A stretch of 64,000 bases of DNA from Clusia tigrina (Eukaryota; Arthropoda; Insecta; Diptera; Clusiidae). Under the pieces are notes generated by a model that saw nothing but the letters and a program-made list of their open reading frames with translations, did no database searches and was not told the DNA's origin. The stretch is taken from positions 3,782,001 to 3,846,000 of the forward strand of contig CAKKTE020000328.1 in assembly GCA_920105625.2 (NCBI GenBank). The letters are read 5' to 3'. Position numbers and translations under genes: made by a program. Below are positions 39,091 through 52,676 of the stretch, piece by piece (positions within the stretch are counted from its first letter, which is position 1; every line of letters starts with the position of its first letter).

Positions 39091-41065
39091 GTTTTATCAG
39101 TGTTTGACTTGGGACTCAAGGGTAGCATAGGTTTGAGCTATAGCTTAAATTGAAAAGAGGCTCGAGTACTTTATTGTTACAAAATTTCAAGGTTTTATGA
39201 CGCTCCAGGAAAAAGTTGCAAGCATTTGTATGTTGCAAACTTTGATAGGTGTAGGACGTACCGTATACAAGTTAGGGCCATTTGAAGTTTTATCGGTGTT
39301 TGATTTGGGACTCAATGGTAGCATAGCTTTGAGCGATAGCTTAAATTGACCAGACCCTCGAGTACTTTATTGTTACAAAAATTTCAAAGTTTTATGACGC
39401 TCCAGTAAAAAGTTACAAGCATTTGTATGTTGCAAACTTTGATAGGTGTAGGACGTACCGTATACAAGTTAGGGCCATTTGAAGTTTTATCAGTGTTTGA
39501 TTTGGAACTCAAGGGTAGCATAACTTTGAGCGATAGCTTAAATTGACAAGAGGCTCGAGTACTTTATTGTTACAAAATTTCAAGGTTTTATGACTCTCCA
39601 GTAAAAAGTTACAAGCATTTGTATGTTGCAAACTTAGATAGGTGTAGGACGTACCGTATAGAAGTTAGGGCCATTTGAAGTTTTATCAGTGTTTGATTTG
39701 GGACTCAAGGGTAGCATAGCTTTCAGCGATATCTTAAATTGACAAGAAGCTCGAGTACTTTATTGTTACAAAATGTCAAGGTTTTATGAAGCTCCAGTAA
39801 AAAGTTACAAGCATTTGTATGTTGCAAACTTTGATAGGTGTAGGACGTACCGTATAGAAGTTAGAGCCATTTGAAGTTTTATCAGTGTTTGATTTGGGAC
39901 TCAAGGGTAGCATAGCTTTGAGCGATAGCTTAATTTGACAAGAGGCTCGAGTACTTTATTGGTACAAAATTTCAAGGTTCTATGACGCTCCAGTAAAAAG
40001 TTACAAGCATTTGTATATTGCAAACTTTGATAGGTGTAGGACGTACCGTTTAGAAGTTAGGGCCATTTGAAGTTTTATCAGTGTTTGATTTGGGACTCAA
40101 GGGTAGCATAGTTTTGAGCGATAGCTTAAATTGACCAGACTCTCGAGTACTTTATTGTTACAAAAATTTCAAGGTTTTATGACGCTCCAGTAAAATGTTA
40201 CAAGCATTTGTATGTTGCAAACTTAGATAGGTGTAGGACGTACCGTATAGAAGTTAGGGCCATTTGAAGTTTTATCAGTGTTTGATTTGGGAGTCAAGGG
40301 TAGCATAGGTTTGAGCGATAGCTTAAATTGACAAGAGGCTCGAGTACTTTATTGTTACAAAATTTCAAGGTTTTATGATGCTCCAGTAAAAAGTTACAAG
40401 CATTTGTATGTTTGCAAACTTTGATAGGTGTAGGACATACCGTATAGAAGTTAGGGCCATTTGAAGTTTTGTCAGTGTTTGACTTGGGACTCAAGGGTAG
40501 CATAGGTTTGAGCTATAGCTTAAATTGAAAAGAGGCTCGAGTACTTTATTGTTACAAAATTTCAAGGTTTTATGACGCTCCAGGAAAAAGTTGCAAGCAT
40601 TTGTATGTTGCAAACTTTGATAGGTGTAGGACGTACCGTATACAAGTTAGGGCCATTTGAAGTTTTATCGGTGTTTGATTTGGGACTCAATGGTAGCATA
40701 GCTTTGAGCGATAGCTTAAATTGACCAGACCCTCGAGTACTTTATTGTTACAAAAATTTCAAAGTTTTATGACGCTCCAGTAAAAAGTTACAAGCATTTG
40801 TATGTTGCAAACTTTGATAGGTGTAGGACGTACCGTATACAAGTTAGGGCCATTTGAAGTTTTATCAGTGTTTGATTTGGAACTCAAGGGTAGCATAACT
40901 TTGAGCGATAGCTTAAATTGACAAGAGGCTCGAGTACTTTATTGTTACAAAATTTCAAGGTTTTATGACTCTCCAGTAAAAAGTTACAAGCATTTGTATG
41001 TTGCAAACTTAGATAGGTGTAGGACGTACCGTATAGAAGTTAGGGCCATTTGAAGTTTTATCAGT
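39090..41065 (+). repeat. 7-monomer tandem duplication, 1375 bp offset
   Basis: 39090-39690 repeats at 40465-41065. The cagaccctcg variant lies at 39351 and 40726, the preceding gctatagcttaaattgaaaag monomer and the following ggaactc monomer keep their order, and the offset is 7 x 196 plus small indels. The left part of the unit also follows 34595-35190. Confidence 0.72.
40410..40419 (+). repeat. 10 bp palindrome variant gtttgcaaac (first of ten)
   Basis: A one-base T insertion changes the usual atgttgcaaac into atgtttgcaaac and creates a perfect 10 bp palindrome. Further copies start at 42374, 44727, 46490, 47864, 49240, 51003, 51985, 58063 and 61201. I saw none left of 40.4 kb. It travels with gacataccg, which replaces gacgtaccg in the same monomer, so it marks one subfamily lineage. 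The +1 shift also joins two registers and yields the recurrent minus-strand open frames at these sites. Confidence 0.8.
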
Positions 41066-41629
41066 GTTTGATTTGGGACTCAAGGGTAGCATAACTTTGA
41101 GCGATACCTTAAATTGACAAGAGGCTCGAGTACTTTATTGTTACAAAATTTCAAGGTTTTATGACTCTCCAGTAAAAAGTTACAAGCATTTGTATGTTGC
41201 AAACTTAGATAGGTGTAGGACGTACCGTATAGAAGTTAGGGCCATTTGAAGTTTTATCAGTGTTTGATTTGGAACTCAAGGGTAGCATAACTTTGAGCGA
41301 TAGCTTAAATCGACAAGAGGCTCGAGTACTTTATTGTTACAAAATTTCAAGGTTTTATGACTCTCCAGTAAAAAGTTACAAGCATTTGTATGTTGCAAAC
41401 TTAGATAGGTGTAGGACGTACCGTATAGAAGTTAGGGCCATTTGAAGTTTTATCAGTGTTTGATTTGGGACTCAAGGGTAGCATAGCTTTCAGCGATAGC
41501 TTAATTTGACAAGAGGCTAGAGTACTTTATTGTTACAAAATGTCAAGGTTTTATGAAGCTCCAGTAAAAAGTTACAAGCATTTGTATGTTGCAAACTTTG
41601 ATAGGTGTAGGACGTACCGTATAGAAGTT

Positions 41630-44600
41630 AGAGCCATTTGAAGTTTTATCAGTGTTTGATTTGGGACTCAAGGGTAGCATAGTTTTGAGCGATAGCTTAA
41701 ATTGACCAGACTCTCGAGTACTTTATTGTTACAAAAATTTCAAGGTTTTATGACGCTCCAGTAAAAAGTTACAAGCATTTGTATGTTGCAAACTTAGATA
41801 GGTGTAGGACGTACCGTATAGAAGTTAGAGTCATTTGAAGTTTTATCAGTGTTTGATTTGGGACTCAAGGGTATCATAGCTTTGAGCGATAGCTTAATTT
41901 GACAAGAGGCTCGAGTACTTTATTGGTACAAAATTTCAAGGTTCTATGACGCTCCAGTAAAAAGTTACAAGCATTTGTATATTGCAAACTTTGATAGGTG
42001 TATGACGTACCGTTTAGAAGTTAGGGCCATTTGAAGTTTTATCAGTGTTTGATTTGGGACTCAAGGGTAGCATAGTTTTGAGCGATAGCTTAAATTGACC
42101 AGACTCTCGAGTACTTTATTGTTATAAAAATTTCAAGGTTTTATGACGCTCCAGTAAAGAGTTACAAGCATTTGTATGTTGCAAACTTAGATAGGTGTAG
42201 GACGTACCGTATAGAAGTTAGGGCCATTTGACGTTTTATCAGTGTTTGATTTGGGACTCAAGGGTAGCATTGGTTTGAGCGATAGCTTAAATTGACAAGA
42301 GGCTCGAGTACTTTATTGTTACAAAATTTCAAGGTTTTATGATGCTCCAGTAAAAAGTTACAAGCATTTGTATGTTTGCAAACTTTGATAGGTGTAGGAC
42401 ATACCGTATAGAAGTTAGGGCCATTTAAAGTTTTGTCAGTGTTTGATTTGGGACTCAAGGGAAGCATAGCTATGAGCGATAGCTTAAATTGACAAGAGGC
42501 TCGAGTACTTTTTTGGTACAAAATTTCAAGGTTTTATGACGCTCCACTAAAAAGTTACAAGCATTTGTATGTTGCAAACTTTGATAGGTGTAGGACGTAC
42601 CGTATACAAGTTAGGGCCATTTGAAGTTTTATCAGTGTTTGATTTGGAACTCAAGGGTAGAATAACTTTGAGCGATAGCTTAAATTGACAAGAGGCTCGA
42701 GTACTTTATTGTTACAAAATTTCAAAGTTTTATGACTCTCCAGTAAAAAGTTACAAGCATTTGTATGTTGCAAACTTAGATAGGTGTAGGACGTACCGTA
42801 TAGAAGTTAGGGCCATTTGAAGTTTTATCAGTGTTTGATTTGGGACTCAAGGGTAGCATAGCTTTCAGCGATATCTTAAATTGACAAGAGGCTCGAGTAC
42901 TTTAATGTTACAAAATTTCAAGGTTTTATGAAGCTCCAGTAAAAAGTTACAAGCATTTGTATGTTGCAAACTTTGATAGGTGTAGGACGTACCGTATAGA
43001 AGTTAGAGCCATTTGAAGTTTTATCAGTGTTTGATTTGGGACTCAATGGTAGCATAGCTTTGAGCGATAGCTTAATTTGACAAGATGCTCGAGTACTTTA
43101 TTGTTACAAAATTTCAAGGTTTTATGACGCTTCAGTAAAAAGTTACAAGCATTTGTATATTGCAAACTTTGATAGGTGTAGGACGTACCGTATAGAAGTT
43201 ATTGCCATTTGAAGTTTTATCAGTGTTTGATTTGGGACTCAAGGGTAGAATAGGTTTGAGCGATAGCTTAAATTAACAAGAGGCTCGAGTACTTTATTGT
43301 TGCAAATATTTCAAGGTTGTATGATGCTCCAGTAAAAAGTTACAAGCATTTGTATGTTGCAAACTTTGATAGGTGTAGGACGTACCGTATAGAAGTTAGG
43401 GCCATTTGAAGTTTTATCAGTGTTTGATTTGGGACTCAAGGGTAGCATAGCTGTGAGCGAAAGCTTAAATTGACAAGAGGCTCGAGTACTTTATTGTTAC
43501 AAATTTCAAGGTTTTATGACGCTCCAGTAAAAAGTTACAAGCATTTCTATGTTGCAAACTGTGATAGGTGTAGGACGTACCGTATAGAAGTTAGGGCCAT
43601 TTGAAGTTTTATCAGTGTTTGATTTGCGACTCAAGGGTATCATAAATTTGAGCGATAGCTTAATTTGACAAGAGGCACGAGTACTTTATTGTTACAAAAT
43701 TTCAAGGTTTATGACGCTCCAGTAAAAAGTTATCAGCATTTGTATATTGCAAACTTTGATAGGTGTAGGACGTACCGTATAGAAGTTATTGCCATTTGAA
43801 GTTTCATCAGTGTTTGATTTGGGACTCAAGGGTAGCATAGTATTTAGCGATAGCTTAAATTGACAAGAGGCTCGAGTACTTTATTGTTACAAATTTCAAG
43901 GTTTTATGACGCTCCAGTAAAAAGTTACAAGCATTTGTATGTTGCAAACTTTGATAGGTGTAGGACGTACCGTATAGAAGTTAGAGCCATTTGAAGTTTT
44001 ATCAGTGTTTGATTTGGGACTCAAGGGTAGCATAGTTTTGAGCGATAGCTTAAATTGACCAGACTCTCGAGTACTTTATTGTTACAAAAATTTCAAGGTT
44101 TTATGACGCTCCAGTAAAAAGTTACAAGCATTTGTATGTTGCAAACTTAGATAGGTGTAGGACGTACCGTATAGAAGTTAGAGTCATTTGAAGTTTTATC
44201 AGTGTTTGATTTGGGACTCAAGGGTATCATAGCTTTGAGCGATAGCTTAATTTGACAAGAGGCTCGAGTACTTTATTGGTACAAAATTTCAAGGTTCTAT
44301 GACGCTCCAGTAAAAAGTTACAAGCATTTGTATATTGCAAACTTTGATAGGTGTATGACGTACCGTTTAGAAGTTAGGGCCATTTGAAGTTTTATCAGTG
44401 TTTGATTTGGGACTCAAGGGTAGCATAGTTTTGAGCGATAGCTTAAATTGACCAGACTCTCGAGTACTTTATTGTTATAAAAATTTCAAGGTTTTATGAC
44501 GCTCCAGTAAAGAGTTACAAGCATTTGTATGTTGCAAACTTAGATAGGTGTAGGACGTACCGTATAGAAGTTAGGGCCATTTGACGTTTTATCAGTGTTT

Positions 44601-46336
44601 GATTTGGGACTCAAGGGTAGCATTGGTTTGAGCGATAGCTTAAATTGACAAGAGGCTCGAGTACTTTATTGTTACAAAATTTCAAGGTTTTATGATGCTC
44701 CAGTAAAAAGTTACAAGCATTTGTATGTTTGCAAACTTTGATAGGTGTAGGACATACCGTATAGAAGTTAGGGCCATTTAAAGTTTTGTCAGTGTTTGAT
44801 TTGGGACTCAAGGGAAGCATAGCTATGAGCGATAGCTTAAATTGACAAGAGGCTCGAGTACTTTTTTGGTACAAAATTTCAAGGTTTTATGACGCTCCAC
44901 TAAAAAGTTACAAGCATTTGTATGTTGCAAACTTTGATAGGTGTAGGACGTACCGTATACAAGTTAGGGCCATTTGAAGTTTTATCAGTGTTTGATTTGG
45001 AACTCAAGGGTAGAATAACTTTGAGCGATAGCTTAAATTGACAAGAGGCTCGAGTACTTTATTGTTACAAAATTTCAAAGTTTTATGACTCTCCAGTAAA
45101 AAGTTACAAGCATTTGTATGTTGCAAACTTAGATAGGTGTAGGACGTACCGTATAGAAGTTAGGGCCATTTGAAGTTTTATCAGTGTTTGATTTGGGACT
45201 CAAGGGTAGCATAGCTTTCAGCGATATCTTAAATTGACAAGAGGCTCGAGTACTTTAATGTTACAAAATTTCAAGGTTTTATGAAGCTCCAGTAAAAAGT
45301 TACAAGCATTTGTATGTTGCAAACTTTGATAGGTGTAGGACGTACCGTATAGAAGTTAGAGCCATTTGAAGTTTTATCAGTGTTTGATTTGGGACTCAAT
45401 GGTAGCATAGCTTTGAGCGATAGCTTAATTTGACAAGATGCTCGAGTACTTTATTGTTACAAAATTTCAAGGTTTTATGACGCTTCAGTAAAAAGTTACA
45501 AGCATTTGTATATTGCAAACTTTGATAGGTGTAGGACATACCGTATAGAAGTTATTGCCATTTGAAGTTTTATCAGTGTTTGATTTGGGACTCAAGGGTA
45601 GAATAGGTTTGAGCGATAGCTTAAATTAACAAGAGGCTCGAGTACTTTATTGTTGCAAATATTTCAAGGTTGTATGATGCTCCAGTAAAAAGTTACAAGC
45701 ATTTGTATGTTGCAAACTTTGATAGGTGTAGGACGTACCGTATAGAAGTTAGGGCCATTTGAAGTTTTATCAGTGTTTGATTTGGGACTCAAGGGTAGCA
45801 TAGCTGTGAGCGAAAGCTTAAATTGACAAGAGGCTCGAGTACTTTATTGTTACAAATTTCAAGGTTTTATGACGCTCCAGTAAAAAGTTACAAGCATTTC
45901 TATGTTGCAAACTGTGATAGGTGTAGGACGTACCGTATAGAAGTTAGGGCCATTTGAAGTTTTATCAGTGTTTGATTTGCGACTCAAGGGTATCATAAAT
46001 TTGAGCGATAGCTTAATTTGACAAGAGGCACGAGTACTTTATTGTTACAAAATTTCAAGGTTTAATACGCTCCAGTAAAAAGTTATCAGCATTTGTATAT
46101 TGCAAACTTTGATAGGTGTAGGACGTACCGTATAGAAGTTATTGCCATTTGAAGTTTCATCAGTGTTTGATTTGGGACTCAAGGGTAGCATAGTATTTAG
46201 CGATAGCTTAAATTGACAAGAGGCTCGAGTACTTTATTGTTACAAATTTCAAGGTTTTATGACGCTCCAGTAAAAAGTTACAAGCATTTGTATGTTGCAA
46301 ACTTTGATAGGTGTAGGACGTACCGTATAGAAGTTA
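41630..46336 (+). repeat. 12-monomer tandem duplication, 2353 bp unit x 2
   Basis: 41630-43983 and 43983-46336 match at a constant offset of 2353 bp. Anchors are actttaatg at 42899 and 45252, gctgtgagcg at 43450 and 45803, and the gtttgcaaac palindrome at 42374 and 44727. Differences are very few, such as gacgtacc against gacatacc near 45538 and tttaatacgc against tttatgacgc near 46063. This is one of the youngest duplications here. Confidence 0.82.
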
Positions 46337-49300
46337 GGGCCATTTGAAATTTTATCAGTGTTTGATTTGGGACTCAAGGGTAGCATAGCTTTCAGCGATG
46401 GCTTAAATTGACAAGAGGCTCGAGTACTTTATTGTTACAAAATTTCAAGGTTTTATGACTCTCCAGTAAAAAGTTACAAGCATTTGTATGTTTGCAAACT
46501 TTGATAGGTGTAGGACATACCGTATAGAAGTTAGGGCCATTTGAAGTTTTGTCAGTGTTTGATTTGGGACTCAAGGGTAGCATAGCTATGAGCGATAGCT
46601 TAAATTGACAAGAGGCTCGAGTACTTTTTTGTTACAAAATTTCAAGGTTTTATGACGCTCCAGTAAAAAGTTACAAGCATTTGTATGTTGCAAACTTTGA
46701 TAGGTGTAGGACGTATCGTATACAAGTTAGGGCCATTTGAAGTTTTATCAGTGTTTGATTTGGAACTCAAGGGTAGCATAACTTTGAGCGATACCTTAAA
46801 TTGACAAGAGGCTCGAGTACTTTATTGTTACAAAATTTCAAGGTTTTATGACTCTCCAGTAAAAAGTTACAAGCATTTGTATGTTGCAAACTTAGATAGG
46901 TGTAGGACGTACCGTATAGAAGTTAGGGCCATTTGAAGTTTTATCAGTGTTTGATTTGGAACTCAAGGGTAGCATAACTTTGAGCGATAGCTTAAATCGA
47001 CAAGAGGCTCGAGTACTTTATTGTTACAAAATTTCAAGGTTTTATGACTCTCCAGTAAAAAGTTACAAGCATTTGTATGTTGCAAACTTAGATAGGTGTA
47101 GGACGTACCGTATAGAAGTTAGGGCCATTTGAAGTTTTATCAGTGTTTGATTTGGGACTCAAGGGTAGCATAGCTTTCAGCGATAGCTTAATTTGACAAG
47201 AGGCTAGAGTACTTTATTGTTACAAAATGTCAAGGTTTTATGAAGCTCCAGTAAAAAGTTACAAGCATTTGTATGTTGCAAACTTTGATAGGTGTAGGAC
47301 GTACCGTATAGAAGTTAGAGCCATTTGAAGTTTTATCAGTGTTTGATTTGGGACTCAAGGGTAGCATAGTTTTGAGCGATAGCTTAAATTGACCAGACTC
47401 TCGAGTACTTTATTGTTACAAAAATTTCAAGGTTTTATGACGCTCCAGTAAAAAGTTACAAGCATTTGTATGTTGCAAACTTAGATAGGTGTAGGACGTA
47501 CCGTATAGAAGTTAGAGTCATTTGAAGTTTTATCAGTGTTTGATTTGGGACTCAAGGGTATCATAGCTTTGAGCGATAGCTTAATTTGACAAGAGGCTCG
47601 AGTACTTTATTGGTACAAAATTTCAAGGTTCTATGAAGCTCCAGTAAAAAGTTACAAGCATTTGTATATTGCAAACTTTGATAGGTGTATGACGTACCGT
47701 TTAGAAGTTAGGGCCATTTGAAGTTTTATCAGTGTTTGATTTGGGACTCAAGGGTAGCATAGTTTTGAGCGATAGCTTAAATTGACCAGACCCTCGAGTA
47801 CTTTATTGTTACAAAATTTCAAGGTTTTATGATGCTCCAGTAAAAAGTTACAAGCATTTGTATGTTTGCAAACTTTGATAGGTGTAGGACATACCGTATA
47901 GAAGTTAGGGCCATTTGAAGTTTCGTCAGTGTTTGATTTGGGACTCAAGGGTAGCATAGCTATGAGCGATAGCTTAAATTGACAAGAGGCTCGAGTACTT
48001 TTTTGGTACAAAATTTCAAGGTTTTATGACGCTCCACTAAAAAGTTACAAGCATTTGTATGTTGCAAACTTTGATAGGTGTAGGACGTACCGTATACAAG
48101 TTAGGGCCATTTGAAGTTTTATCAGTGTTTGATTTGGAACTCAAGGGTAGAATAACTTTGAGCGATAGCTTAAATTGACAAGAGGCTCGAGTACTTTATT
48201 GTTACAAAATTTCAAAGTTTTATGACTCTCCAGTAAAAAGTTACAAGCATTTGTATGTTGCAAACTTAGATAGGTGTAGGACGTACCGTATAGAAGTTAG
48301 GGCCATTTGAAGTTTTATCAGTGTTTGATTTGGGACTCAAGGGTAGCATAGCTTTCAGCGATATCTTAAATTGACAAGAGGCTCGAGTACTTTAATGTTA
48401 CAAAATTTCAAGGTTTTATGAAGCTCCAGTAAAAAGTTACAAGCATTTGTATGTTGCAAACTTTGATAGGTGTAGGACGTACCGTATAGAAGTTAGAGCC
48501 ATTTGAAGTTTTATCAGTGTTTGATTTGGGACTCAATGGTAGCATAGCTTTGAGCAATAGCTTAAATTGACCAGACTCTCGAGTACTTTATTGTTACAAA
48601 AATTTCAAGGTTTTATGACGCTCCAGTAAAAAGTTACAAGCATTTGTATGTTGCAAACTTAGATAGGTGTAGGACGTACCGTATAGAAGTTAGAGTCATT
48701 TGAAGTTTTATCAGTGTTTGATTTGGGACTCAAGGGTATCATAGCTTTGAGCGATAGCTTAATTTGACAAGAGGCTCGAGTACTTTATTGGTACAAAATT
48801 TCAAGGTTCTATGACGCTCCAGTAAAAAGTTACAAGCATTTGTATATTGCAAACTTTGATAGGTGTATGACGTACCGTTTAGAAGTTAGGGCCATTTGAA
48901 GTTTTATCAGTGTTTGATTTGGGACTCAAGGGTAGCATAGTTTTGAGCGATAGCTTAAATTGACCAGACTCTCGAGTACTTTATTGTTATAAAAATTTCA
49001 AGGTTTTATGACGCTCCAGTAAAGAGTTACAAGCATTTGTATGTTGCAAACTTAGATAGGTGTAGGACGTACCGTATAGAAGTTAGGGCCATTTGACGTT
49101 TTATCAGTGTTTGATTTGGGACTCAAGGGTAGCATTGGTTTGAGCGATAGCTTAAATTTGACAAGAGGCTCGAGTACTTTATTGTTACAAAATTTCAAGG
49201 TTTTATGATGCTCCAGTAAAAAGTTACAAGCATTTGTATGTTTGCAAACTTTGATAGGTGTAGGACATACCGTATAGAAGTTAGGGCCATTTGAAGTTTT

Positions 49301-51468
49301 GTCAGTGTTTGATTTGGGACTCAAGGGAAGCATAGCTATGAGCGATAGCTTAAATTGACAAGAGGCTCGAGTACTTTTTTGGTACAAAATTTCAAGGTTT
49401 TATGACGCTCCACTAAAAAGTTACAAGCATTTGTATGTTGCAAACTTTGATAGGTGTAGGACGTACCGTATACAAGTTAGGGCCATTTGAAGTTTTATCA
49501 GTGTTTGATTTGGAACTCAAGGGTAGAATAACTTTGAGCGATAGCTTAAATTGACAAGAGGCTCGAGTACTTTATTGTTACAAAATTTCAAAGTTTTATG
49601 ACTCTCCAGTAAAAAGTTACAAGCATTTGTATATTGCAAACTTAGATAGGTGTAGGACGTACCGTATAGAAGTTAGGGCCATTTGAAGTTTTATCAGTGT
49701 TTGATTTGGGACTCAAGGGTAGCATAGCTTTCAGCGATATCTTAAATTGACAAGAGGCTCGAGTACTTTAATGTTACAAAATTTCAAGGTTTTATGAAGC
49801 TCCAGTAAAAAGTTACAAGCATTTGTATGTTGCAAACTTTGATAGGTGTAGGACGTACCGTATAGAAGTTAGAGCCATTTGAAGTTTTATCAGTGTTTGA
49901 TTTGGGACTCAATGGTAGAATAGCTTTGAGCGATAGCTTAATTTGACAAGATGCTCGAGTACTTTATTGTTACAAAATTTCAAGGTTTTATGACGCTTCA
50001 GTAAAAAGTTACAAGCATTTGTATATTGCAAACTTTGATAGGTGTAGGACGTACCGTATAGAAGTTATTGCCATTTGAAGTTTTATCAGTGTTTGATTTG
50101 GGACTCAAGGGTAGAATAGGTTTGAGCGATAGCTTAAATTAACAAGAGGCTCGAGTACTTTATTGTTGCAAATATTTCAAGGTTGTATGATGCTCCAGTA
50201 AAAACTTACAAGCATTTGTATGTTGCAAACTTTGATAGGTGTAGGACGTACCGTATAGAAGTTAGGGCCATTTGAAGTTTTATCAGTGTTTGATTTGGGA
50301 CTCAAGGGTAGCATAGCTGTGAGCGAAAGCTTAAATTGACAAGAGGCTCGAGTACTTTATTGTTACAAATTTCAAGGTTTTATGACGCTCCAGTAAAAAG
50401 TTACAAGCATTTCTATGTTGCAAACTGTGATAGGTGTAGGACGTACCGTATAGAAGTTAGGGCCATTTGAAGTTTTATCAGTGTTTGATTTGCGACTCAA
50501 GGGTATCATAAATTTGAGCGATAGCTTAATTTGACAAGAGGCACGAGTACTTTATTGTTACAAAATTTCAAGGTTTATGACGCTCCAGTAAAAAGTTATC
50601 AGCATTTGTATATTGCAAACTTTGATAGGTGTAGGACGTACCGTATAGAAGTTATTGCCATTTGAAGTTTCATCAGTGTTTGATTTGGGACTCAAGGGTA
50701 GCATAGTTTTTAGCGATAGCTTAAATTGACAAGAGGCTCGAGTACTTTATTGTTACAAATTTCAAGGTTTTATGACGCTCCAGTAAAAAGTTACAAGCAT
50801 TTGTATGTTGCAAACTTTGATAGGTGTAGGACGTACCGTATAGAAGTTAGGGCCATTTGAAATTTTATCAGTGTTTGATTTGGGACTCAAGGGTAGCATA
50901 GCTTTCAGCGATGGCTTAAATTGGCAAGAGGCTCGAGTACTTTATTGTTACAAAATTTCAAGGTTTTATGACTCTCCAGTAAAAAGTTACAAGCATTTGT
51001 ATGTTTGCAAACTTTGATAGGTGTTGGACATACCGTATAGAAGTTAGGGCCATTTGAAGTTTTGTCAGTGTTTGATTTGGGACTCAAGGGTAGCATAGCT
51101 ATGAGCGATAGCTTAAATTGACAAGAGGCTCGAGTACTTTTTTGTTACAAAATTTCAAGGTTTTATGACGCTCCAGTAAAAAGTTACAAGTATTTGTATG
51201 TTGCAAACTTTGATAGGTGTAGGACGTATCGTATACAAGTTAGGGCCATTTGAAGTTTTATCAGTGTTTGATTTGGAACTCAAGGGTAGCATAACTTTGA
51301 GCGATACCTTAAATTGACAAGAGGCTCGAGTACTTTATTGTTACAAAATTTCAAGGTTTTATGACTCTCCAGTAAAAAGTTACAAGCATTTGTATGTTGC
51401 AAACTTAGATAGGTGTAGGACGTACCGTATAGAAGTTAGGGCCATTTGAAGTTTTATCAGTGTTTGAT
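44043..51468 (+). repeat. 23-monomer duplication, 4513 bp offset
   Basis: 44043-46955 recurs at 48556-51468. Anchors are palindrome variants at 44727/49240 and 46490/51003, gctgtgagcg at 45803/50316, and actttaatg at 45252/49765. The right copy starts inside a monomer (gagcaatagc near 48554), where the sequence jumps from the actcaatgg type to the gaccagactctcg type. 23 x 196 is 4508, plus extra A or T insertions. Confidence 0.8.
46756..47787 (+). repeat. Copy of 41069-42100, offset 5687 bp (29 monomers)
   Basis: This shares the variant order gataccttaaatt, then aaatcgacaagagg, then the private aggctagagtac with aaaatgtcaagg, at exactly 5687 bp from 41069-42100. The match ends at cagaccctcg (near 47787), where the left copy has cagactctcg. 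It shows the 12- and 23-monomer duplications did not act alone. Confidence 0.72.
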
Positions 51469-52676
51469 TTGGGACTCAAGGGTAGCATAGTTTTGAGCGA
51501 TAGCTTAAATTGACCAGACTCTCGAGTACTTTATTGTTACAAAAATTTCAAGGTTTTATGACGCTCCAGTAAAAAGTTACAAGCATTTGTATGTTGCAAA
51601 CTTAGATAGGTGTAGGACGTACCGTATAGAAGTTAGAGTCATTTGAAGTTTTATCAGTGTTTGATTTGGGACTCAAGGGTATCATAGCTTTGAGCGATAG
51701 CTTAATTTGACAAGAGGCTCGAGTACTTTATTGGTACAAAATTTCAAGGTTCTATGAAGCTCCAGTAAAAAGTTACAAGCATTTGTATATTGCAAACTTT
51801 GATAGGTGTATGACGTACCGTTTAGAAGTTAGGGCCATTTGAAGTTTTATCAGTGTTTGATTTGGGACTCAAGGGTAGCATAGTTTTGAGCGATAGCTTA
51901 AATTGACCAGACTCTCGAGTACTTTATTGTTACAAAATTTCAAGGTTTTATGATGCTCCAGTAAAAAGTTACAAGCATTTGTATGTTTGCAAACTTTGAT
52001 AGGTGTAGGACATACCGTATAGAAGTTAGGGCCATTTGAAGTTTTGTCAGTGTTTGATTTGGGACTCAAGGGTAGCATAGCTATGAGCGATAGCTTAAAT
52101 TGACAAGAGGCTCGAGTACTTTTTTGGTACAAAATTTCAAGGTTTTATGACGCTCCACTAAAAAGTTACAAGCATTTGTATGTTGCAAACTTTGATAGGT
52201 GTAGGACGTACCGTATACAAGTTAGGGCCATTTGAAGTTTTATCAGTGTTTGATTTGGAACTCAAGGGTAGAATAACTTTGAGCGATAGCTTAAATTGAC
52301 AAGAGGCTCGAGTACTTTATTGTTACAAAATTTCAAAGTTTTATGACTCTCCAGTAAAAAGTTACAAGCATTTGTATGTTGCAAACTTAGATAGGTGTAG
52401 GACGTACCGTATAGAAGTTAGGGCCATTTGAAGTTTTATCAGTGTTTGATTTGGGACTCAAGGGTAGCATAGCTTTCAGCGATATCTTAAATTGACAAGA
52501 GGCTCGAGTACTTTAATGTTACAAAATTTCAAGTTTTTATGAAGCTCCAGTAAAAAGTTACAAGCATTTGTATGTTGCAAACTTTGATAGGTGTAGGACG
52601 TACCGTATAGAAGTTAGAGCCATTTGAAGTTTTATCAGTGTTTGATTTGGGACTCAATGGTAGCATAGCTTTGAGC
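47340..52676 (+). repeat. 21-monomer duplication, 4121 bp offset
   Basis: 47340-48555 recurs at 51461-52676: actttaatg at 48389 and 52510, the palindrome at 47864 and 51985, and a ctatgaagctcc variant near 47632 and 51753. It overlaps the 23-monomer duplication, so some monomers here belong to three or more copies. Confidence 0.74.

Noticed and set aside
49052..49387. Minus-strand open frames of 63-111 codons (also 40294, 42258, 44611, 46392, 47748, 50905, 51869, 57947, 61085)
   Set aside because: All coincide with the one-base insertion that makes gtttgcaaac and are copied by block duplication. The 111-codon frame exists because of an extra T near 49157. The encoded sequence is the antisense of the same repeat and gives no sign of selection.
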